Shown: in pieces, positions 26,583 through 38,500 of the stretch
How positions within the stretch are numbered: the stretch's first letter is position 1
Layout: each line of letters starts with the position of its first letter
The notes under the pieces: model-generated
Told to the model about the DNA's origin: nothing
The model's database searches: none
The model's input: the letters and a program-made list of their open reading frames with translations, nothing else
Program-made: the position numbers and the translations under genes
Assembly (NCBI RefSeq): GCF_036492245.1
Contig: NZ_AP025286.1
Span: forward strand, 3,100,001 to 3,164,000
DNA: 64,000 bases
Source of the DNA: Treponema bryantii
GTDB lineage: Bacteria; Spirochaetota; Spirochaetia; Treponematales; Treponemataceae
Reading direction: 5' to 3'

Positions 26583-29500
26583 ACCAGTTTGCGCTGGTGA
26601 TGTCGCCTTTGATGTAAGCCTTTTCGTAGTATTTGTCGGTCATATAACCAAGAACTACTGATTTACTGTAGTCTGTTGCTTCGGTTTCAACACTAGTTGG
26701 TACACCACCACAAACTGTCGCATCTACTGGTGTATTTGCACTTGGAATTGTCATACATTCCCAGGCACCTGTAAACTTGTCACCGACAGCACCGTTACGT
26801 AAATTATCCATGTCTTTACGCCAAGCAACTTTTATAGAGTTTGAAGTTCGGCTTGACGATGAATTGTAATAGTAGATATAAGGAATATATTTTCCACTCT
26901 GTTCTCGAACATTAACAGTAATGTTTGTACCTACAGAAAGATATGAATCTACAGTTACAACTTCAGGTGTTGCATCATTATAACTATCGAGATATGCATA
27001 CTTTAAGTCACCCTTTGCACTATTATAATATGCAATATGGATATGGCCACCTGCATCAACAGCAAGATCTACATACCATCCAGTATAGCTAGCTGTATCA
27101 ATTGGAATTGCTTTAGTTTGCCATACTGTGTCACTCACAGTATCTGGATCCGTGTTATACGAATAATACAATTTTCTAGCAGATGAATCATACCAGGCAA
27201 CAACAGCAATATAACCATTTGTACCGTCAGAATGAGGAAGGATACCAACTGATACATATTCTCCACTACCTTTCGTACTAGTTTTGTTAGCTATTGTATG
27301 ATAACCATCCACAGTTGTTGTAGTCGGATTATCAGTCCTACTGAAAGAAGCCAATGTATTCATTATACCTCCCGAATTACTTGCAGAACTCAAAGTTCCT
27401 GAATAAATCGGAGATGAAAAGTTCTCAGCAGCATAATATGGTAATGTATAATAATATTGATTATTTTGGTTATATACATTTTTTCTAGTTAATTTGTAAT
27501 AGTTGCCTTCTATTTCAACATAATAACCTGTATAATTTGTATTATTATCATTACATCTCCATCCTTCTACATAGTCACTAGCACTTGCTCTAATACTGGC
27601 TTGATAAGTAAATGTTTTAGAATTATAACTTTGGGTAAATGATTCACTTCCACCACTCTTAGATCCGAATCTAAATTTAATTGGATTTGAATTATCATTA
27701 TAATCGTAATAGGCAACTGCAAGATATGATTTACCATTTATCGTATCTGTGTACGAAGCCAATTTTGGTTGTTTTACTCTATCAATATTATATACCCCGG
27801 TATCCTTATTATAGACCATTTCGAGATGTCGCTTAGAAGCTGAATTATATAAATATGCTACATCATTACCAACAGAATCAGGCATACTACCTGTATTAGG
27901 TGTATAGAATACAAATCTTGCAGAATCGTTTGTAATACGGTCAGTATTTGTTGCTACAGCATATGTGTTTCCGTAATCATCAAAAATAACATTTGTATTT
28001 TGGAATTTATTATAACTGTAGTCGATTTGTCTTACTGTACCATTCTTGTTAACATACATACTAGGAACACCATAGCCATAGCTCATATAGTAATTACCAT
28101 TCTTATCCATCTTCAGCATAGGACTGGTAATATTTGTTTCATCCAGGAAGTAATTCATATCCCAAACAACAAGTTCAACATCATCTGTAAGAAGATTGTT
28201 TGTTTCGTCATTTGCCTGACTGTTATACAGAGCAACACTATCTGTCTTAAATGAAGTTGCATTATTGCCAGTAGCTTTTTCTGGATTCTGGTTTATATTG
28301 TTAAGGCTTTCTATGTTATTTACTTTAACAGAAAGTTTTCCACTATTTGAACCTGTACCAATTGCTAGATTCAGATATGAAGACTTAGAATCGTCTGCGT
28401 CTGTACCTCCAGCACTTAAAGTTCCTATAGTTGCAGAACTAGACACTGAATTTGCTGTCAAAGCAAGATTGAAACCATAAACCTTTACAGTTTCTGTTTG
28501 TGCTGTTTTATTTGTATCAAGATAACTTCCCTTAACAATGTACTTACCAGTTGCAGAGCGGGCAAATTCTTCACCGGCAGATTCTGAAATGTCTGTTACA
28601 AGTTTAGTGATGTATGGAACAACATCCACCTGCAAAGGTTCAACTGCAGTTTTGTTTTGAGGGTTATTATCGCTTGCACTTGCTTCGCTTGCGGCATCTT
28701 CAGCAAGAACTTTGATATTTACATTGGCAGCAGTAATTGTAGAAATTTTTGATGTATCCCAAGTAAATGTCCATTTTACCGAATGACCAGTATCTGTTAC
28801 TGAGTTATCAGATGTCTGGAATGCAAAGCCATAGTTTGTAATATTTCCTGCTTTATCTACCCAAGATGAGCCATTGTAAGTTGCAATTTGATAGTAATCT
28901 ACTGCAGAATTACCAGAACCAACAGTCTTCTTTGTAAGATTTGCATTACCTGTACCACTTCCAAAATGAGTTTCCATACCAGGTACACTGATATACAGAG
29001 CACTAAGTTTTCGAGCATCCGAAGCAGTTCCTTCTATCTTTATAATACCAGAAACCTTGTCATCTCCATCCTTCTCACCTGTTCCAGTAAATACAGAACT
29101 TGAGAATTCAGATTTCAACTCTATGTGTCCACGAGCCACTGTTTTTGTCTCGCTCTCAATCTCTACATCTTCATAAAGCGCACTAGACTTCTTTATGTCT
29201 CCGTCTTTCTTCCAATAGAATGGTGTAATTGCTACAGATGGTGGATCTTCATCATAAACGGCAAATTCAATTAACGGAATATTGATATAAACTTTATTTG
29301 GATCACCAATTTCTTTCCTATCATATATCTCGTAATATAAACTCCATGCATCATTATTTTCAGAAATCAATCTCTGATATCTTACAGGATTATTAGGATC
29401 CAAATTATGTCTTATTGTTGCTGTATTAGTATCCAATTCTCCATTCTTTACATGCTCATTTATCTCTGTCCAGTCTGCATTATCGTAATCATCATTTCCA

Positions 29501-32500
29501 TCCATTAATTCGATACCAGCATCATTTGTACCATATCCAATATAAGAGGTCTCAGATCCCTTCTTTATCTTGTAATAAAGTTTATCATTACCACCAACGA
29601 TTTCTGGAGTCACCTCCATTGTACTCTTAACTATAATCTTTGGTACTGTAATTGAATCTGCTCCATTCTTGTAAAGAGTTGGTTTATCATCCATTCCTTC
29701 TGGGAAATATGTAATAGTTTCTGGAGATGTTTCTGCGATACTATTATCCTGGTTTACGTCTCGTCCAATCTTTACACTTACAAGACGTGGTTTATTGTTT
29801 TCTACAGAAGCATTTACAGAATTATATGCACTATTTCCTGCCTTATCGAAAATTACATAATGAATAGTAATGTCGCCATCTGGGATATTTTTAGAATTGA
29901 TATACAAATTCCAATCCCAAGTTGAAGTATCAATATTCTTCAAGTATTCCATTATACCATCAAAATCATCATCGTCATATGCACTTGCATATCCATAACG
30001 ATAGTCATCTGTAACTCCGCTTGTTGCATTAGATGGTTTCTTTTCTTCTTTTGAATTATCAACAACATTTGCTATTGCAAAATAAACCTTATTATCTGAT
30101 GGTAATGCAGCTGGTGCACTAGACAAGGTAACAGTCTTCTTATTTTCAGAAATACCCTGGATTCTATAAACAAAGCCATCAATTTTTACAAGGCCACCGA
30201 TATGAACATAACTTGCAACCACAGTAGTAAGAGTAACTTTTGCACCATCAAGTCCATTTGTGGCTGCCGTTGCAGAACCCCAATATAGTTTATCTCCTGT
30301 TGTATCCTGAGAAATAGAGGTAGATGCTCCAGTCATCATTCGAGAAATATCATTATCATCTACTTTTGCTCCTCTCTTATACATTGGATCAAATATATAA
30401 GTATCATTTTCAATTGTACGAGTAAAGTAAACAGCAACCCGTTCTACTCCCGAGTCAGAATTATTTTTTTCATACGCTGTTGAATGCAGACCATAGAAAC
30501 CATTTGAGTTCTTTACTTCTGTTGCTATACCATCAGAAGAATTTGATGGATCTGCAAATATTGGAGCTTTGTTATCATAGTAAATGATAAACTCTTTTTC
30601 AGCATCTCGAGTATCTGGTGATTTATTTTCCCAAACTTTAAGTTTAAATCTGTTTCTTCCTGATTCAGAAGCATCTCCAACTTTTATCTTAAAGGTATAG
30701 TTAATATTTCCATTATCTAATTCCGAAGTGAATCTGATATCTCCTGTAGTCTGAGAAGAAAGATCATCTGAGTAATCTCCATATTGATTATTCTCCCCGA
30801 AATCATTTTTCTTTATTTCTTTAATTCCAGAACTATCATCTCTAACTTCACCTTCAAGCCACCATATGCCTCTAATATACATACCCTCAGTATATACAAG
30901 TTCTCTCTGCTTAGTACTTGTTGGATCTGCTGGAGTTGCGTATTGTACAAGCTTCAGAGTGTCCTGCTTAAAGTATGGATTATCTTTATCTACCTTAAAG
31001 GTTCTAATTTCGGAACGGCTTACATTAATAACAGTTCCATCTCCGTTATCATCATCTGAAGCGTAAACCCACATTGTCACATTATTTGAAGTAGCATCTT
31101 CATTAGGGAATAAATGAGAGGTATTTACAATCTGGTTCCATGAACCACCTTCTACTGAAGTTTTTATACCGATATCATCAATATCAGCATCTGATACAGA
31201 TGCTCCAGATACAATATTGGCATTTGTCTTCATATTTCCAAAGGCATATTTATCTTTTAATAAATTATAATCAGCAGTAGTCCAGTTACCATCATTATTT
31301 ACATCAAACTGCAACCATACAAATTTTGGATCTATATTATCTTTTGCAGTACCCATGAATGACACAGACCCACCGAGAGTTTGACCATCTGAAGTTGGAT
31401 ACCCAATTGTAACAGTTGGAATATTTCCTAATGGATCTACATAAACAAGCTGATAGTTATATCCAACATTATTACAGTTATCTTCAGACTTAATCCAAAC
31501 ATGAACTGGATGATGTTGACGAGCCAGAGCAGTTTTATTATCTATATCTGACTGTTCAAGAATTCCTAATGTAATAAGATACTGCTTTAACAAGGTTGCA
31601 TGAGTTTCATATACATCTTCCTCATCTCCACCATCAAAATTAACTTTAAATGAAGATGTACCAGCATTTGTTTCTTCTTTCCATGAAGTAATTGTTGTAC
31701 CATCAGTAACATCTTCTTTTGTTACAGCAAAAGAAACTGTTGTTTTTTCTGATTCACCAACAATACTACCATTTACTACAGCACTACTTGTAACAGATGC
31801 GGGGGCAGAAATATTAATTGTAGGATCTGTATTATCTATTTTAATAATCTTTGTTTCTGTAGTTGGTCGTGTTCCATCGTATGTAATAAGTGATGTATTT
31901 CTTTCTCCACTTGCAAGATTTGTTACATCTACAGGATTATCATCTGCAGACTTCCACAGGAAGAAGTTTTCTTTTCCATTTGTAGTGGTTTTATCAGGAC
32001 CATCCAGATGGAATAAATATGCTGTTCTTGTATATGTTCCAGCATTAGTACCACTTGAGATAGTTACTGTTTTGTAATCAACTGCAACAGACGAAAGACT
32101 TCCTGTTTTTGTTCCACTTGCTGTAGATATTAACCAGTAATCAGCGGTTGATGTCGGCTGATTTCCTTTTGTATAAATTGTCTTAGTTACTTTAGTAGAT
32201 TCATTCTTATACACCCATGAAGTTATAGCCTGTGATTCATTATCATTTTCGTTTGCCGGAATAGACAAATAAACTTGTTTTACATCATTTGCATCATATG
32301 CATATTCGCGTAAATAGAATTTTTGTCTTTGAGTACCACCAAAATATTCGCTGGAAATTGTAGATGCCCATGCATTTTCATCTTCAGGAGTTCGTGTAAA
32401 TGCGAAATCCTCTGTTTCAGGAGCTTCTGTATCTACAGCAAGGAATATTACAGTATCCATTATAGAACTGTCTTTATAACCAAAGCTATGTCCATTACGA

Positions 32501-35500
32501 TCCGTTAATTTTGGCATAACTTCAACATCAGAATTACCTGGATTCAACTTGGTTTCATAGCTTATATAGTTACCATTTGAATCGGTTTCATTTGTTGTAA
32601 CTTTGAAATAGATATTCTGCGGACCATCATCTAATGCCAATTCGAAACTACCATCATCTGATGAATATGTAAGGCTTGATCCTGTTACTGTTGAGTCTGT
32701 AAAGGTACCAGTATCTCCAATACGATAAGCTAATGCATTTGGTATTTCATCATCATCTGATACGGAACCTGACAATACAGCATCCTTTGAACCAGCACGA
32801 TTATTGCTTGCCATATTCAAAAGAGACATTGAAGTAATCTTAACAACAGGACGGTCTGTATCCTGATCTATTATTACTTCAATAGGATCTGAATAACCTA
32901 TATTGTCTGTAAGATCTTTTACTGCTGCAGTAAAATAAACTCTAGAACCATCTGTTACAGGATCTGTACCATTTAATTTCTTTGTATTTATACCTGTAAA
33001 ACTCCAAGATGAAGAACCAGTTGGACTACACTGAACAGCTTTCCAGGCAGAATTCCAAGACTCATCACCTGGAACTGTCTTATTCTCTGGTTTTGCAGGA
33101 GCTGCAGCATTTGATGCTACTATTCTATAATACAAAGCAACGGCTTCTTTTACACCACTACCATCAGTATCTTCTGCAGTTCCTGAAAGGAGAATTGTTC
33201 CGTTTATCTGTGTTTTATTATTATTTCCTGCATCTGATTTATCTGCATCTGTTGGAGATGCTATTGTTACAGATGGGGCGGTTGTATCAACCATTACATT
33301 TGCAACAACTCGTTTTGAAGAACTACCTGCAACATCTTCTGCAGTTGCTGATACTGTATATGTCTTCTTATCTTCCAGAATTGATTTTACATTTCCTTCC
33401 CAAATATTATTGCTGCCTGTATATGTACATGATACAGTTCCTTTATCTGTAGACAATTTTACAGTCTTAATTCCAGAAGAGCTATTTGAAACTCCAGCGA
33501 CTCCTGGATCTGTAACTTTTACCTGAACAGTATAATCACCACCATTAGAATGCTGGATATCAGTTGAACCAACCAATTCTATCTCTGGTGCAGTTGTATC
33601 CACATTCATAGAATAATTTGAGTAAATACGTTTTGGTGTTGAAGTTAATTCATTGCCATCACCATCGTGGTCGATTGGATCAGAGCAGTCAATATAGTAG
33701 TTACCTACATTATCCTCTGCAACAATTACCAGATAGTTACAACCTTCATTCAACTGAGGAATTGTGAATGAATAGGTTGTTTCCTCAATTTTCCAGTATT
33801 TATAGAATTCTATTGCAGTAGCATAATCTGGAGAGTCTTCTTTTACAGTAGTCCATGAGCCATCTGTAGGGTTAAACTTCTTTCGTTCAACTACTTTCTC
33901 AGAATTCTTATAAAGTTGATGTCCACTATATGGATCTGAGTCTCCTTTCTTAACATTATAGAATACACGCTTATATTCAGGAGTAGAAAGAGGCGCCAGA
34001 TACTGGTTATTACTTACAACATCTTCAACAAGGTCATTCTTTCTTGCTTCAAGAGCAGCAAGTTTATCAGGGGCAGTCAAATCATTTTCGGTATAATACC
34101 ATTCTTCATTCTTTGTAGTATCAAATATTAAAGATTGTGATCTGTCATAAATCTTATAGTATATCTGCTTAATACCGCTACCAGTTCCATCAGTGAAACT
34201 TCCGCGAACTTTCTGTGTATAAGAATTTCCAAATGAACCACCTGAATATTTTCCACCTGCAGCTTCATCTATTTTTGAATATTGTTTATTCGGTGTAACA
34301 GATGTATCTGTATAACTATTCCAAGTTAGTCCAAAGACAGAAGCATTCTTTTCATCTCCAGTTTTATTATTTATGTCATCATTTGTTCTGTCACTAATAC
34401 GGAAAACCAAATCTTTACCTGTTATGTCAATTTCATGTACACCTGTTGGTCTGTCATTATCAAATACAATATCCGGTAAATCATATGATTTTGAATTACC
34501 CGCATAGTCATAAACTGTAATAGTTGCAGTTGCTGATGTTACAAATTCACTCAAATCAATATTAGCAAAATATGCAGTACTTGCAGTTTTTGAATATTTA
34601 TGAGAAGCAGCATCTTCAATTTCAAGTTTTACTAGTTCTACTCCAGAAGCAGGACCTTCAGTTGCCGGTGCATCTTCAGGTTTTGAATCATCAGTCAATC
34701 CTGAAATTATGAATTTACCCTGCTTATTATTGATGAAATAATTCTCTATATATTCTTCTTGTACGGGATTGTCATCATCATCATTTATAACATTACCGTT
34801 TTCATCTGTCTTATTTCTTTTAGCTTTCTTGGCATATACAGAGAAATGATCTGAATCTGTTGTGAAATTAAGTTTATCAAAAGTAGGTTCTACAGTATCA
34901 CGACTGATTGCAAACAGATTCTTTTCTGCAGAAAGACCTTCAGCCCCAGCTGCATTATTACCAGACACTTTTAATGTGTCTGTACCGAGCATTCCATTTG
35001 TAAACACTGCCTTCCAGGATTTTACTGATAATCTATTTTCATCTGTAAGAGTTGAAATTGGATATGAATCATTTGTATCACTAGCAACCGCAGTAGAATA
35101 AGTTACAGTTGGCTGTTGAGGTTTATTGTCTGCTCCATTTGTAGTTCCTTCAAAACTAAGAGGTCGTACACCACTTTGTTCATCTGAATAATTTCCATAA
35201 ACAATAAGCTGTGATGTATTATTGATGTAAACAGTTCCACTTGGTGTTTTTAATGTTCCATCATTACCAATCTTATACTTATAAACTTCGAGAGTTGGAC
35301 CCGATGTATCTACCTTTACAGTCTTTGTAACCTGAGTTGCAAGATTTCCTGCAGCATCTCTAGCGTTAAGCGTAATTGTTAATGCAGCTCCATCAGAGGC
35401 AAGTTGTGCAGAACCAGTCCAGTTATCATTTTCATCTAATGACAAAGGAGATACTCTCTCTCCACCATTTTTATTTAAGGTAATACACTGTACTGTTGAA

Positions 35501-38500
35501 ACACCTGAAACGGTATCAGTTACTACGACATCAACTTTTAATGTTTTTGATTCATACCATTTATTTTCATCATAAACTACATCGTTCAATTTTAATGTAG
35601 TAGTAATAGTATCATTATTATCAATATAATCAATAATTGGTGCTGTATAGTCTATTGTAATCTGTTTCTTTTCTGAACTTTGAGTTTTTCCGACTTTATC
35701 TGTAGCCTCAGCCCAGATTTCATATTTTCCTTCAGCAAGATAGTTTGTTGCGCTGGTATTTTCACTTGCTCCAAATACAATTGTTTTAGTCCATGTATTA
35801 TTTGAACTAATACCAGAAACTGGAACATCAAGCACTTTTGGTGTAGTACCATCTGATTTTACTTCTTTTATATAAACCTTTACAGATGTCAAACCAAGTG
35901 TATCAGAAGCTGTTCCAGAAATTGTAAAACTTCCTTTTCCAGCAGTAATATCTGTATTATTATAAATATATTTATTAATACTTGCTGAAATTTCAGGATT
36001 ACTAAAGTCTACATCAAATTCACGTGTTAAAACACCTGATTGGTTTCCAGCATCATCTTCTGCATATACATGGAAATAATATTTCCCTTCTAGAAGTTTT
36101 CCAACCTTTTCTGACTCAGGTGCCGAGCTTTGTATAAATGCTTTTTCGATTGCATAAGAACCATTTGATGCTTCCATTTCTGTAAATGAATCAACAGTCA
36201 AGTCAGGACCATCTATTTTATAGAAAATTTTAGACACTCCAGATTTCTCATCTTTTGCAATTCCTGTAAACTGAACAGTTTCATCGGTTAATGCTGAAGT
36301 ACCAGTTTTTCCTGATATTGGTGATTGAATTGTTATTGTTGGAGGCTCATTATCAATATATAATGTGACAGACTTCGGAACACTCGCATTTCCAATTGAA
36401 TCAACAACCTTGTAATATACAGTTATATCTTTAGCTTCTTCATTGATATAATAATCTTCTATCTTTATGTTATCCGTAAAAGTAAGATCAGTATCTAAAA
36501 TATTAGATGCAATTTTCTTGTATTTAGAAATATCCGTATCTGAACTGGTTTCATCAGTATAAGTTCCCCATTTTCCATCTGTGCCTTTCTTTACAACCTG
36601 TCTATAAATTTCATAAGGACCTTCAGATGGAGTAATAGTTACAGTATTATTAAATTCATAAGTGCTGTTTCCATATTCTTTATCTGATGTTACTGTAATA
36701 GAAGCTTTATCCTGTGTTACACGAACTATAAATGGACCTATAATAGTCTTTTTAGAATTATCAACGGTATCCACTGCAATTATTGCATATTCATAGAAAC
36801 CACAGTCAGTATCATTAATAGGGAATGAATAAGAACTAATTGTAACCAGTTTATTTGGAGTATCTTGTGTTACTTCAAAAACATTGCTTAGTTTTGTCGC
36901 ATCTGATTCCCAATTTGCTATTGTATGTGTATTTCCATTAGCTGTAATTTCAAGTTTTTTATTTACAATGAAAAGTTTTGCAGCTCCATCATCATCATAA
37001 AGTTTAAACTTTAACACAGCACCTTTTTCTACATTACCTACTTTTGCTCCTTCCTGCTGATAATAAGCATTTATATCATCCATTGCAAAATCGAGTTTAG
37101 TATAAGTCTCATCTTCACCGATATAAGGTAAATCTGTACTTTGATTAATTATAAAAGTATAGTTTTCATCTCTATCTTTTGTAGAAGATTTATTACCAGC
37201 AATATCGTATGCAGTTACCCTGAATATAATTGTCTTATTATTATATTCATCTGCAGCAGTATTAATTTTTATTGTTTGACCTGTAGTTTCTGTTATTATT
37301 CCTTCAGAAATAACACTTGAATCTGCAGCATTTATAATTTCATATTTTGGTGCTAAATACTTTGGCTCCTTTCCTGATTCAACTTCTTCATCTTCTGAAG
37401 CAAGTCCAGAGCCACCTTTATCATTTAACATTACTGTAAATTCAACTTCACCATTCAGATATGCACCACTTTCTTCTGTACCAATATTATCGCTGAATTT
37501 CTTTGCTGTTGCTGGTTTTGTAATACTAATACTTGGAGCATCAATATCATAAACAATTGTCTTTTCAATTCTCTGAGAAAGCTGTCCACCAAGATCTGCC
37601 TTAAAAATTAACTTATGAATTTCATTTTTATCTTCAAATGCATCATAAGGGTATGTGAAATCGTAGTGTAAAGCACCATTAACTTTAATAGCCTCAGCTT
37701 CTTCAAATTTAATTTCTTGAATAAGATTATTGTCTTCATCGGTTCCCTTGTAAATAAGAATCGTTGGTTCTCCCATTTCAACTTCAACATAACCTTCAAA
37801 AATCTGACTAGCTGTGTTTTTTCCAATATATGTTGTTGCATCCTCTGGTTTATTGATTACAAGATTTGGACCATTACCATTTGATGTTAGACGGAATCCG
37901 AATGGTTTTCCGCCATCAGCTTCTACCTTATTATTTGACTGGTCTTTACCTTCTACGCCAAATACGTAGGTTTTTCCAATTTTAAGACCTGCAACTCCTT
38001 CATCACTACGAGAGAGTCTTACATTGAAACGATATGAAGATCCCTTAGATTCCATTGTAGCATCTGGATAAATCTTCTCATCTTTAATTACATAGGTATT
38101 ATCCTTATTGAATATTATTTCCTGTGCATAAACTTTAAGGCTGGTTTCATCAAGAGGAATATCATCAAGACCAGGAGAAACTTCAACTATTACGCTCTGA
38201 CCTGTTGTAATATCATTTGCTACACCTGTAAAATCTGAACCATCAAGTGCAAGAGGACTACGTCCAGTAACAATATAAGTTGGATTATTTTTTGGATTAA
38301 GAATAAATGCACTTACTTTCTGCTGATAATCATCGGAAAGTAAATAATCTGTTTTTACTGTTGATGGAGATACGGCTCTTGAAGCTGTTTCGCTGTAAGT
38401 TCCGTTTAAAATTGAGTACAACTCTGTAATCTTATAATACTGTAAAAATGGTGTATAAATATTTTTATACAGGTAGAAATACTCCGCACAGTTTCCTTTT

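Noticed and set aside
33009-33452. Plus-strand gene of 147 residues within the giant gene
   Set aside because: Leu/His/Gln-rich antisense translation of Thr/Ser/Asp-rich repeats, without a ribosome-binding site or family features.
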